NCBI GenBank assembly: GCA_039815055.1
Contig: JBCCAA010000033.1
Span: forward strand, 1 to 35,800
From: UBA5336 sp039815055
Lineage (GTDB): Bacteria; Pseudomonadota; Alphaproteobacteria; Caulobacterales; Hyphomonadaceae
Reading direction: 5' to 3'
DNA: 35,800 bases
The stretch's first letter is position 1; each line of letters begins with the position of its first letter. Both the position numbers and the translations under genes were made by a program. The notes beneath the pieces were generated by a model that had not been told where the DNA came from, did no database searches, and saw nothing but the letters and a program-made list of their open reading frames with translations. This document shows, one piece after another, positions 1-8,298 of the stretch.

Positions 1-2
1 CC

Positions 3-650
3 GCGATTTCATCAAAGGGGATCGCGATTGTCCGGATTGGCCCGAATGACATCAAAGATGGCAACGGAACCGTGCTGATTGATGACCGCGCCGCAGCCCG
101 CGACGTGACCGAGCACCTGATCAAATTGGGGCACAGACGAATTGGGTTTGTGAGGGGCAAAGAAGATCAAGGCTCAACCCATGAACGCTTCAAGGGCTAC
201 AAGGACGCCCTGTACGCGGCGGGTATCGATCTTAATCGCACGTTGGTATTGCCTGGTCTGTTCGACTTCGAAACTGGTCTTGCGGCAGGCAATGCGTTCC
301 TGGAAATGGGAACGCCACCGACCGCAGTATTCGCCGGCAATGATGACATGGCAGCAGGTGTTCTGGTGGCCGCACACCGCCATGGCGTGAATGTGCCAGC
401 AGATTTTTCGATCGTCGGATTCGACGATTCCGAGATTGCAGAGAAGATGTGGCCCGCGCTGACAACCATTCGACAACCCCTGCAGGCGCTTGGCGCGCGG
501 GCAATGGAATTGCTGATCCAAATTGCGGGACGAACGGATGTGTTAGCCGACGGGATGGTTGAGACGCTTGCCTACGAAATGGTGATCCGCAAATCGACCG
601 GACCGAACCCCAATGAGAATGCGACGAAACAGGCCGTCCAAGTCGTTTGA
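3..650 (+). CDS. LacI-family transcriptional regulator, 3' part (N-terminus outside the window)
   Basis: This is the ligand-binding part of a LacI/GalR-type repressor. The reading frame is open from base 3, so the helix-turn-helix and the start of the sensor domain lie left of the window. Visible family landmarks are VLIDD followed by a helix ending in HLIKLGHRRIGFV, the central AVFAGNDDMAAGVL segment, and SIVGFDDSEIAEKMWPALTTI with QPLQALGARAMELL near the C-terminus. Such proteins bind a small ligand, often a sugar, in a periplasmic-binding-protein fold and control neighbouring genes. A halogenase-like operon begins about 80 bases downstream on the same strand. LacI regulators are commonly found beside such operons and TonB receptors in Caulobacterales, so it probably controls that operon; this is inference. 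No LacI-type palindromic operator is obvious at 651-730. Confidence 0.93.
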   Translation, partial: AISSKGIAIVRIGPNDIKDGNGTVLIDDRAAARDVTEHLIKLGHRRIGFVRGKEDQGSTHERFKGYKDALYAAGIDLNRTLVLPGLFDFETGLAAGNAFLEMGTPPTAVFAGNDDMAAGVLVAAHRHGVNVPADFSIVGFDDSEIAEKMWPALTTIRQPLQALGARAMELLIQIAGRTDVLADGMVETLAYEMVIRKSTGPNPNENATKQAVQVV

Positions 651-730
651 CAACGTAAGTCAAATTCGCATTGATGGCACCTGGCAAGCCGCCTGAACGT
701 TGAGGAAGCGACCCGATCGCCGCTGTGAAG

Positions 731-2245
731 ATGACGCAAAACCGTCCATACACAAAAGTGGTTGTCCTTGGCGGCGGCACTGCCGGATGGATGAGTGCGA
801 CAGGCATTGCCAGCCTTCTGGGGCGTGCCGGCGTTGAGGTGACTCTGGTGGAGTCCGAGGCCATCGGCATTGTCGGTGTTGGCGAGGCCACGCTGCCGCA
901 TCTTCGGTTCTTCAACCAGACCCTTGGCATCGACGAGATGGATTTCATGGCAGCGACCCGCGCGACCGTGAAGCTGGGCATTGAGTTCGTCGACTGGGGC
1001 CGCAAGGGTGACAGTTATATCCACCCGTTCGGCGATTATGGGATGCCTAATGACGGCGTAGGGTTCCATCATTTCTGGCGCAAATTTTCTGACCGCGCGG
1101 GACCGATCTGCGACTATTCCCTACCCGTTGTGGCAGCCCGCCAAGGGCGCTTTGCGCCGCCGTCGAGCGATGCCAGATCCGTTTTATCGACCTACCGTTT
1201 TGCCTATCAGTTCGATGCCACCGCTTACGCCCCTTATCTCAGAAAGATCGGCGAAGCGCGCGGCGTAGCGCGCATTGAAGGCCGCGTGGTCGATGCCAAG
1301 CTCTCTGCGAGCGGAGATATAGAGAGCGTTGTTCTGGAAGATGGTCGCGCCATCAAGGGCGACCTTTTCATCGATTGTTCCGGGTTTCGCGGATTGCTGA
1401 TCGAGCAAGCATTGCAGACTGGCTATGATGAATGGACGAATTGGTTGCCGTGTGACCGCGCCGTCGCCGCGCCTTGCCAACATGCCGGCCCCCTTTTGCC
1501 GTACACGCGGGCAACGGCGCGTGTGGCAGGATGGCAATGGCGTATTCCGCTGCAACATCGCACGGGCAATGGCCACGTCTATTCAAGTGCGTTCTCAACC
1601 GACCAGGATGCAGAAGATCGGTTGGTGCGGTCTCTTGAAGGCCCCCTTATCGCAGACCCACGCGTGTTGCGGTTTACCACCGGAAAACGTCGCATGCTGT
1701 GGAACCGCAACTGTGTCGCTGTGGGCCTGGCTGGCGGGTTTCTCGAGCCGTTGGAATCGACGAGCATCTACCTCATCCAACAAGGCATCACCTATCTGGT
1801 GGAATTGTTCCAGGGCGCGGGCGACACAGCCGTCGCCCGCGCCGAGTATAACCGCATGATGGATTTGGAATTCGAACGCATTCGTGACTTCCTGATCCTC
1901 CACTATGTGGCCACGCAACGCGACGACACCCCCTTTTGGAAGCACATGACGGGAATGAATTTACCCGATTCACTGCACGAGAAAATGGAGCTGTTCAGCG
2001 CCACAGGCCTCGTGCAGACTTACGACCATGGACTGTTTTTGGAGCCAAGCTGGCTTGCTGTTTATCTTGGTCAACGCGTGATCCCAAATGACTATGACCC
2101 GCGTGTGGACCAATTCCCCGAGATCGACATAAGCCGAAACCTCTCTGGTCTGAAGCGCCACATCAGCGAGGCCGCAAGCCGCCTGCCGAGCCATGCCGAG
2201 TGGATCGATCGCAACTGTCCCACAAACCAGCTGGTGGCATCATGA
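731..2245 (+). CDS. Flavin-dependent tryptophan halogenase homologue 1
   Basis: This 504-residue protein belongs to the PrnA/RebH/BrvH flavin-dependent halogenase family, which uses FADH2, oxygen and halide to make hypohalous acid for electrophilic halogenation. The FAD-binding GGGTAG motif is at residues 14-19 and the VGVGEAT loop at about 48-54. Lys81 in the VKLGIEF segment matches the catalytic Lys79 of PrnA/RebH. The halogenase signature GWQWRIP is at 267-273, and Glu342 in EPLEST matches PrnA Glu346. All catalytic landmarks are therefore present. The start is uncertain: GTG at 725 lies two codons upstream, and neither start has a well-spaced Shine-Dalgarno. The stop overlaps the next start as ATGA. 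Many environmental members of this subfamily prefer indole-like or unknown substrates over free tryptophan, so the substrate cannot be assigned. Confidence 0.93.
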   Translation: MTQNRPYTKVVVLGGGTAGWMSATGIASLLGRAGVEVTLVESEAIGIVGVGEATLPHLRFFNQTLGIDEMDFMAATRATVKLGIEFVDWGRKGDSYIHPFGDYGMPNDGVGFHHFWRKFSDRAGPICDYSLPVVAARQGRFAPPSSDARSVLSTYRFAYQFDATAYAPYLRKIGEARGVARIEGRVVDAKLSASGDIESVVLEDGRAIKGDLFIDCSGFRGLLIEQALQTGYDEWTNWLPCDRAVAAPCQHAGPLLPYTRATARVAGWQWRIPLQHRTGNGHVYSSAFSTDQDAEDRLVRSLEGPLIADPRVLRFTTGKRRMLWNRNCVAVGLAGGFLEPLESTSIYLIQQGITYLVELFQGAGDTAVARAEYNRMMDLEFERIRDFLILHYVATQRDDTPFWKHMTGMNLPDSLHEKMELFSATGLVQTYDHGLFLEPSWLAVYLGQRVIPNDYDPRVDQFPEIDISRNLSGLKRHISEAASRLPSHAEWIDRNCPTNQLVAS

Positions 2246-3192
2246 GCGGGAATCCGGGCCCCGTTCTAGTGCGTGGCGACCCCGTGTCGTCCTGGCTGAC
2301 CGCCTGCGCCATTGCACGGTTCACCGGGGTCGATCCATCGCAAGTCAGCGTTCGTGTTGAAGCTTCACACCCGTCAAAATCGGTTTTTGTTCGCCCAGAA
2401 ATGGACCGACTGCATCGTAGCCTGGGCCTGGACGTGTCAACCCTTCGCGGCGCACAGTCAGCCCAGGGCTGGCGCGCAGGGCCTAAATTGGTGTCGATGT
2501 CACCGTTCGGCGCCTCCTTGAGCGGGGCGTCATTCCAAAACCTCTGGTCGCGTGCCCGCAGCCATGGGGAGCGGCGAAGCCTTTCCGAGTTTCAAAGCCG
2601 CAAGACCACGCCGGGCACGTTCTTCGTACCTGCAGACGCCTATGGAGGGGCGCTGGAACGGATCGCGAGGCGGGCTGGGGTCGGCGACGGCAACGCAGAG
2701 TGTGTTGAACCGGCCATGGTCATCCAAACTGAACCCAGCGATGAACGCTCGGATCTGACTGCCAATCGCCGAAACATTGGCACCGCAGTTTTGCCCATCC
2801 AAGGCTTAGGCGATCTACGCGCAATGGCCTTGGACTTGAGCATTCGCGCATTGATTGCCACGTGGCCTCGGCACCGAGCGCAGGGGCTGGAACAGACCGA
2901 ATATGAAAGACGCCTGACTTGCGCTGCGCCAGTCATTGCAGATATGCGGGCGCTGGTGCTAGGTGGTGGCGATCGCTCGCCGAGCCTCAACCACCGCATC
3001 AGTGTATGGCGGGAGCTCGGGCGTATCACCCCCGTCGACGATGACCCGTTCACTGCGGCGGAATGGATCGGCGCGCTGCTTCAAGCCGGCCATCAACCCG
3101 AAGGGTATCCCAAGCTGGTCGAGGCCATACCGCTCGATACGCTGCGCCAACACATCGACGCCCATGCCTCGTGCGAGGTTCAACATGGCTGA
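2242..3192 (+). CDS. Degenerate, probably non-catalytic halogenase paralogue
   Basis: This 316-residue protein starts at an ATG overlapping the previous stop (ATGA) and overlaps the next gene by 8 bases, so it is an intact, translationally coupled member of the operon. It aligns by eye along the halogenase fold. Residues 7-19 (GPVLVRGDPVSSW) sit where the other copies have the FAD glycine motif. SPFGASLSGASFQNLW at 87-102 matches their HPFGDYG...FHHFW, and ADAYGGALERIARRAGV matches their ATAYAPYLRKIGEARGV. PIQGLGDLRAMALDLS at 185-200 matches their AGGFLEPLESTSIYLI. The FAD glycine motif, the catalytic Lys, the WxWxIP block and the catalytic Glu (Arg193 here) are all lost. About 140 residues between positions 150 and 175 are missing relative to its neighbours. 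It probably cannot halogenate; a structural or partner role is inference. Confidence 0.85.
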   Translation: MSGNPGPVLVRGDPVSSWLTACAIARFTGVDPSQVSVRVEASHPSKSVFVRPEMDRLHRSLGLDVSTLRGAQSAQGWRAGPKLVSMSPFGASLSGASFQNLWSRARSHGERRSLSEFQSRKTTPGTFFVPADAYGGALERIARRAGVGDGNAECVEPAMVIQTEPSDERSDLTANRRNIGTAVLPIQGLGDLRAMALDLSIRALIATWPRHRAQGLEQTEYERRLTCAAPVIADMRALVLGGGDRSPSLNHRISVWRELGRITPVDDDPFTAAEWIGALLQAGHQPEGYPKLVEAIPLDTLRQHIDAHASCEVQHG

Positions 3193-4714
3193 GCGTATCA
3201 AGAAGGTCGTTGTCGTCGGCGGCGGCACGGCAGGTTGGATGACCGCTGCGGCACTGTCTCGCTACTTGCCGGCAGGGCAGACGGAAATTGTGCTGATCGA
3301 GTCTGAAGAGATCGGCACAATCGGCGTTGGCGAAGCGACAATTCCTCAGATTGCAACGTTCAACAAAATGCTAGGCATCGACGAGAATGAGTTCGTCAGC
3401 TGCACAAGTGGCACGTTCAAACTCGGGATCGAGTTTCGCGATTGGGGGCGCTTCGGTGAACGATATCTGCACCCGTTCGGCGACTATGGCTTCGATCTTG
3501 ACGGCACGGAGTTTCATCACTTCTGGGCCCGCCAGCAGGCCATGGGGGAGACCCACAGCCTTGATGCCTACAGCCTGAATGCCAGTGCGGCCTATTCCGG
3601 AAAGTTCATGCGCCCGGATGGCGACCCACGATCGGTTTTATCGCGCCTGGGCTATGCGTTTCATTTCGACGCGACGCTTTATGCCCGCTACCTTCGCAAG
3701 TTCGCAGAGGCCCGGGGGGTCAAGCGGGTTGAAGGCAAAGTGGTCGACGTTCAGCAGTCGACAGAGACCGGCTTCATAGAGCGTGTGAAACTGCAAGACG
3801 GCCGCGCGTTCGATGGCCAGCTCTTTATTGATTGCACGGGTTTTCTAGGCGTACTGATCGAGCAGACACTGCAGGCCGGATACCAGGATTGGCGCCAATG
3901 GCTGCCCATGGACCGGGCCGTCGCGATCCCGTGCGAAAGTGTTGAGCCGCCTCGCCCGTATACAATCGCGACAGCCCGAGAGGCTGGCTGGACCTGGCGG
4001 ATTCCGCTTCAACACCGCGTCGGCAACGGCCACGTCTATTGCAGCGACTACATTGACGCGAATGCTGCCGAGGAGCGACTGCTTGGCGCCCTGGACGGCG
4101 CGCCTTTGGCAGAACCGCGCCATCTGAGATTTGTGACCGGGCGGCGTGAGTCGCTATGGGTAAAGAATTGTGTCGCGATCGGCCTCTCGGCGGGCTTCCT
4201 CGAGCCGCTTGAATCCACCTCCATCCACATGATCCAATCGGGCATCGCCAAATTGCTTGCCTTGTTCCCAGACACCTCTTTCAACCGGGTGGAACGCGAT
4301 GAATACAACCGATTGCTCAGCGTGAGTTTCCGGCACATCCGCGACTTCATCATCCTCCATTATGTGGCGACAGAGCGTGACGACACCCCGTTCTGGCGGC
4401 GGATGCGAAACCTCGACCTGCCCGACACACTCGCACACAAAATGGCGTTGATGGAGGCCGGCGGCCGCTTCTTCCGCTATGATGACGAACTGTTCTCCGT
4501 CACCAGCTGGCTTGCAGTGATGCAGGGACAGGGGCGCGGCCCGACCGCCTACAATCCAATCGCCGACGGCCTCAGCCCATCGAACCTGACCCAAAGCCTT
4601 GCGAACATGCGGACATTGATCGCCAAGACCAGCGCCGCGATGCCGCGCCATGAGGACTTTATTGACCGATACTGCAAAGCCGCGCCGGTGACGCAATTAG
4701 AGAGCGTGAGATGA
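3185..4714 (+). CDS. Flavin-dependent tryptophan halogenase homologue 2
   Basis: This 509-residue FAD-dependent halogenase homologue begins at an ATG that overlaps the preceding gene by 8 bases; an upstream extension of the frame exists but runs through that gene and has no family similarity. GGGTAGW lies at residues 12-18. Lys79 in TFKLGIEF is at exactly the position number of the catalytic lysine of PrnA/RebH. GWTWRIP is at 268-274 and EPLEST, with the catalytic Glu343, at 340-345. It is an intact enzyme by these criteria. The stop overlaps the next start (ATGA at 4711). Similarity to homologues 1 and 3 is throughout, so the three arose by duplication. Substrate and halide preference cannot be read from the sequence. 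Confidence 0.94.
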   Translation: MAERIKKVVVVGGGTAGWMTAAALSRYLPAGQTEIVLIESEEIGTIGVGEATIPQIATFNKMLGIDENEFVSCTSGTFKLGIEFRDWGRFGERYLHPFGDYGFDLDGTEFHHFWARQQAMGETHSLDAYSLNASAAYSGKFMRPDGDPRSVLSRLGYAFHFDATLYARYLRKFAEARGVKRVEGKVVDVQQSTETGFIERVKLQDGRAFDGQLFIDCTGFLGVLIEQTLQAGYQDWRQWLPMDRAVAIPCESVEPPRPYTIATAREAGWTWRIPLQHRVGNGHVYCSDYIDANAAEERLLGALDGAPLAEPRHLRFVTGRRESLWVKNCVAIGLSAGFLEPLESTSIHMIQSGIAKLLALFPDTSFNRVERDEYNRLLSVSFRHIRDFIILHYVATERDDTPFWRRMRNLDLPDTLAHKMALMEAGGRFFRYDDELFSVTSWLAVMQGQGRGPTAYNPIADGLSPSNLTQSLANMRTLIAKTSAAMPRHEDFIDRYCKAAPVTQLESVR

Positions 4715-6246
4715 ACCCGAACACGATCACGGAAATCGTCATTGTCGGCGGCGGCACGGCCGGCTGGATGAGCGCAGCGGCCCTTGCACATTTGCTGGAT
4801 GCACGCCGGATTTCGATCACGGTTGTCGAAAGCGAAGTGATTGGCACGGTGGGCGTCGGAGAGGCGACGATCCCGCCCATCATCTTGTTCAACGAAATGC
4901 TCGGCATCAATGAAAACGAGTTTGTTGCGCGCACCATGGCGACGTTCAAACTGGGCATCGAATTCGTTAACTGGGGCGGTTTGGGCGAAGCCTATATTCA
5001 TCCCTTTGGAGACTTTGGAACGGATCTGGAAACCCTACCCCTGCACCAACACTGGTTGCGCGCGAAACCCGCCGGCTATGGCCGTGACCTGTTCGACTTT
5101 TCCCTGATGGTGCAGGCCGCCAAGCGCGGCAAATTCATGCCAGCAGTGAAAAACAATCCCAAATCGGTGCTGGCCGGCATTCACTATGCTTATCAGTTTG
5201 ATGCCGGGCGCTATGCAGCGTTCTTGCGGGAGTATGCAGAAGCGCGCGGCGTCAAGCGCATTGAAGGGCGCGTGACGGATGTGGCTTTGAACGGCCGAAC
5301 GGGCCAGGTCGACACGCTGCACCTTGAGGATGGCCGCTCAGTGCCTGGCGAGTTCTTTGTGGATTGCTCGGGCTTCAAGGGCCTTCTGATCGATGGCGCA
5401 CTAGGCGCAGGATATGAAGATTGGCGCAGCTATCTTCCCGTCGACAGGGCGATTGCGCTGCCATGTGAATCTAACGGCCCGCCCATTCCCTATACTCGCG
5501 CCACGGCTCATGAGGCTGGCTGGCAGTGGCGCATTCCATTGCAACACAGGACCGGAAACGGCCATGTCTATTGCAGCGAGTTTACGAGCGATGACGCAGC
5601 GCTTGACCGCTTGCAAAGCACGCTGGATGGAGCGGCATTGGCAGACCCCAAGCAGCTCTATTTCACCACTGGCCACCGCCGCGAATTCTGGAAAAAGAAC
5701 GTGGTCTCACTTGGCTTGGCCGCCGGGTTCATGGAGCCGCTTGAGTCTACCTCCATTCACTTGGTTCAGACCGGTCTCGCACGGTTGATCGCGCTGTTCC
5801 CCGACAAGCGGTTCAACCCGGTGGACATTGAGACCTACAACACCCGAACCTTGAATGAATATGAGCGCATACGCGATTTTCTGGTGCTCCATTACACGGC
5901 GACCCAGAGAGACGACACCGAGTTCTGGCGCCATTGCCAGTCCCTGCCCCAGCCGGACTCGCTGCAACAGAAAATCGAGCATTTCTCGACGTCAGGTCGC
6001 ATTTTCCGCGAAGCCAATGAGCTGTTTACAGAATCCAGCTGGCTTGCGGTGATGTATGGCCAGAACATCTCGCCGCAGGGGTGGTCACCCCTGGTCGAGC
6101 GGTTTGACCAGGCCCATATGATTGAGCGACTTGAACAAGTAGCAAACGTCGTCAGCCGGGCCGCTGATGCCATGCCATCACACACTGACTACATTAATAG
6201 AAACTGCGCTGGTCAGGTTCCGCAATTGTCCGAATCTGAGGCCTGA
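4711..6246 (+). CDS. Flavin-dependent tryptophan halogenase homologue 3
   Basis: Last gene of the operon, 511 residues, with ATG overlapping the previous stop. GGGTAGW is at residues 13-19, the putative catalytic Lys80 lies in TFKLGIEF, GWQWRIP is at 270-276, and Glu345 lies in EPLEST. The C-terminal region (SSWLAVMYGQ, then a helical end with MPSHTDYI) is shared with the other copies. All motifs needed for FAD binding, hypohalite channeling and lysine/glutamate chemistry are present. Three intact paralogues in one transcription unit suggest different positions or related substrates on one pathway, or heteromeric assembly; both are inference. No flavin reductase gene is seen nearby, so reduced FAD would come from elsewhere in the cell. 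No hairpin-plus-T-run terminator was seen after the stop. Confidence 0.94.
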   Translation: MNPNTITEIVIVGGGTAGWMSAAALAHLLDARRISITVVESEVIGTVGVGEATIPPIILFNEMLGINENEFVARTMATFKLGIEFVNWGGLGEAYIHPFGDFGTDLETLPLHQHWLRAKPAGYGRDLFDFSLMVQAAKRGKFMPAVKNNPKSVLAGIHYAYQFDAGRYAAFLREYAEARGVKRIEGRVTDVALNGRTGQVDTLHLEDGRSVPGEFFVDCSGFKGLLIDGALGAGYEDWRSYLPVDRAIALPCESNGPPIPYTRATAHEAGWQWRIPLQHRTGNGHVYCSEFTSDDAALDRLQSTLDGAALADPKQLYFTTGHRREFWKKNVVSLGLAAGFMEPLESTSIHLVQTGLARLIALFPDKRFNPVDIETYNTRTLNEYERIRDFLVLHYTATQRDDTEFWRHCQSLPQPDSLQQKIEHFSTSGRIFREANELFTESSWLAVMYGQNISPQGWSPLVERFDQAHMIERLEQVANVVSRAADAMPSHTDYINRNCAGQVPQLSESEA

Positions 6247-6258
6247 TCGAAGTCCTGG

Positions 6259-6519
6259 CTAGTTTTCAACTGCCATAATGACTTGTGATGCGGCGACCGT
6301 GAGCGCGAATTGATCAGCGTCCAGCACATCCGGGCGAAGCGCCGTGGGACAGGCTTTGCTGAGCAACGTCAAAGCCTCGCGGATCGCGCTTGCCGCGTCG
6401 ATGTCTTCCGCATCGATTTCCGCCTCAGACGCCAGAAATGCCACTTCGCCAGCCTTATAGAACACATATCCGTACAGATGAGTTACATACCGGTCGCTTT
6501 CGGCGCCAGCCCTGTACAT
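6259..6519 (-). CDS. Small hypothetical protein (86 aa)
   Basis: Not recognised. This soluble, acidic, alanine-rich 86-residue product begins MYRAGAESDRYVTHLYGYVF and ends QVIMAVEN, and looks mostly helical. It starts 8 bases after the stop of the minus-strand gene at 6528-6821, so the two are probably co-transcribed. It converges on the end of halogenase 3 with only 12 bases between stops. No good Shine-Dalgarno precedes its ATG, and the frame upstream hits a stop at once. The two small frames may therefore be pieces of one ancestral gene split by a frameshift. Confidence 0.45.
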   Translation of the reverse strand: MYRAGAESDRYVTHLYGYVFYKAGEVAFLASEAEIDAEDIDAASAIREALTLLSKACPTALRPDVLDADQFALTVAASQVIMAVEN

Positions 6520-6527
6520 GTCTGTGG

Positions 6528-6821
6528 TTAGATCTGGTCCTCATCCCAACCCTCGAACACAGCCGCAGATGCCTCGGCCAGAAGATCGTTGAAATCGGCC
6601 ACGCCGCGCGACTTGAAGACCGGCGCCATGTTGGCGAGCACTTCGGACACCGGGTGCGGAAACATCTCCGAAGCCGCACCTGTCTCGCCTTCGGCAAAGG
6701 CGTCAGGCGCGGCGATGATATGGGCCTCGGTGATGGCGAGGGCAGATTGGAACACCACCGGATCGGTCACCGCAGCCGCAATGGAAACACCACGTTCCCC
6801 CTCACCGACTTGCGTGTCCAT
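6528..6821 (-). CDS. Small hypothetical protein (97 aa)
   Basis: Not recognised. This acidic, alanine-rich protein starts MDTQVGEGERGVSIAAAVTD and ends FEGWDEDQI. The frame stays open about 30 bases further upstream, to a stop at 6852-6854, and includes a TTG two codons before the ATG, so the start is uncertain. No transmembrane segment or signal peptide is seen. It sits immediately upstream of the other small minus-strand gene (8-base gap). Base composition and periodicity look coding. The upstream 200 bases carry a plus-strand frame that also looks coding, which hints at a rearrangement at about 6840. Confidence 0.45.
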   Translation of the reverse strand: MDTQVGEGERGVSIAAAVTDPVVFQSALAITEAHIIAAPDAFAEGETGAASEMFPHPVSEVLANMAPVFKSRGVADFNDLLAEASAAVFEGWDEDQI

Positions 6822-6837
6822 GCCCAACGCAGCGATC

Positions 6838-7019
6838 GGCGTTTCAACAATTCAGTCCTGACCGGCGGCTGGATCGAAAGCCGCCTTCAGCGACCAGATG
6901 ACCGCGAACTCCTGTTTGACCTGGTAAATCTGCGTGCCGATTTGGCGAGATCATTCGATGCCCAGTCCCCGCAGCTGATGATGATGAACAAGGTGATCGC
7001 GAATATGTTGCGCCGCTAA
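6838..7019 (+). pseudogene. Possible 3' remnant of a plus-strand gene
   Basis: The last 60 codons of a plus-strand frame ending at TAA 7017-7019 have a natural protein composition (LTGGWIESRL, then RPDDRELLFDLVNL, then MMMNKVIANMLRR). The same frame further left runs antisense to the small minus-strand genes and looks like a shadow, rich in Arg and His. The simplest reading is a truncated C-terminal fragment whose upstream part was lost at about 6838. No family was recognised and the call is weak. Confidence 0.2.
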
Positions 7020-7047
7020 GCTAGGCCGACCTCTTTCAAAACGTGGG

Positions 7048-8298
7048 TCAGCCGCCCATTGCTGCATAGTCCGGCCTGGACGTCACGGCTTGATCGGTGA
7101 AGGGGGGCTCAAGAAACAGCCCAGGATAGTAGTAAGCGCGCAAATCGGCGTGGAAGGCGCGGACATGCGCTTCGTAGCGGGCCGAAGCCTGCGCATCCGT
7201 GCTTGCGATGGATTGAAACACGCGCTCGACCTTGGCCGGTGGCGAGAGCCAGGTGAGGAGCGCGGCAAGTTGCTCGCGGCGTTCACGGCCGCCGCGATAG
7301 GCCTGCGACAACGGTTCGGCGGTCTGGTCGCCCACTTGCTGGAAGGCGTAATACCATTTCCATTCAAAGGTGCTCTCCATATCGGTGTGACCTGCCCATT
7401 CGGGATGGCGCTCCAGGAACGGGTCCATGGTCGCGGCAACCGGAAGGTCCCAGGCATCGTTCACCGCCTCACGTTGGGTGAGAATGATATCGCCGCCATC
7501 GGGCACAGGCACAGCCGCGTCGACACTCGCTTTCAACGTCGCCGGTAAAAAGATCGCCAGCGCCAGCCACGCGCCGATAAGCGCCGTCAAATTGACGGGC
7601 GCTGTCCAGCCGCGCGCATTTACAGCGGCGATAACCGCCCACCAGAACACCAGATGGAGCATAACCGCGAGGGTGGCGAGCGTGAGCGAGCCCATGCCCG
7701 CACCGCTTACTAAGCTCCCGATCCAAACTGGCGCCAGAAGGGCCAAGCCGAGTGCCCCAACTCGCCAGGCCGCACGGGACATCCATACACCCACGCCGCT
7801 GGCAGATGTCGCGCTCAACAGCTCGAACCGGCCACTGGCGCGTTCGCCGGCGCGCAAATCATGAAGCAAGAGTATCAGCAGGAGCGGTGAGAGAATGGCG
7901 ATCACAAACGCAAAATCAAACCGTCCGATCAGCGCGAAATCAGGATTGGCCGCGTCGGTTTCATAGATCTGGCCTTCCAGCGCCAGCATACGGATGCGGT
8001 GCTTCCACGGTGAAGCGTCGCGTTGCCCAAGGGCGGCAAAGGCGAAGTCCGATGGTGGATCATAGGTGAGATGGAAGGTGTAATAGGCCGCGCTGCCCCA
8101 GTCGCGATGGTCTTCCAGAGCCACGGCGCGTTCGATCTGATCGGCGGTTTTCAGCCGGTCTATTGTGGCGCGCTGGTCGGCGACTTCGCCGAGGCCAAAC
8201 CCGACGGCAAGGCTTGCAGCAACGAATGCGATGACGATCCAAAGCAGTGCAGCGCGGTCTCGCCACAGGAACCAAAGCTCTCTCCATGGCCCGCTCAT
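7048..8298 (-). CDS. ABC-2 type transporter permease, DUF3526-like (second permease)
   Basis: This 416-residue membrane protein is the last gene of a receptor-ATPase-permease-permease operon. A first transmembrane helix lies at about residues 15-38, and a long extracytoplasmic loop follows, containing RMLALEGQIYETDAANPDFALIG split across the loop. About five helices follow between residues 125 and 270, and then a large soluble C-terminal region (about 285-416). This matches DUF3526/ABC-2 permeases of the NosY-like group. Its ATG overlaps the stop of the first permease (8295-8298), indicating coupled synthesis and probably a heterodimeric membrane core. The substrate is unknown. The ABC-2 class is usually associated with export or with extracting material from the membrane rather than with binding-protein-dependent import. 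Confidence 0.85.
   Translation of the reverse strand: MSGPWRELWFLWRDRAALLWIVIAFVAASLAVGFGLGEVADQRATIDRLKTADQIERAVALEDHRDWGSAAYYTFHLTYDPPSDFAFAALGQRDASPWKHRIRMLALEGQIYETDAANPDFALIGRFDFAFVIAILSPLLLILLLHDLRAGERASGRFELLSATSASGVGVWMSRAAWRVGALGLALLAPVWIGSLVSGAGMGSLTLATLAVMLHLVFWWAVIAAVNARGWTAPVNLTALIGAWLALAIFLPATLKASVDAAVPVPDGGDIILTQREAVNDAWDLPVAATMDPFLERHPEWAGHTDMESTFEWKWYYAFQQVGDQTAEPLSQAYRGGRERREQLAALLTWLSPPAKVERVFQSIASTDAQASARYEAHVRAFHADLRAYYYPGLFLEPPFTDQAVTSRPDYAAMGG

Noticed and set aside
2963..3184. 74-codon upstream extension of halogenase 2
   Set aside because: It runs entirely inside the preceding coding gene in another frame; the overlapping ATG at 3185 gives the family-typical N-terminus.
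6390..6837. Left part of a long plus-strand frame opposite the two small minus-strand genes
   Set aside because: It is rich in Arg, His and Gly, typical of an antisense shadow, and has no ribosome binding site; only the last 60 codons look natural.
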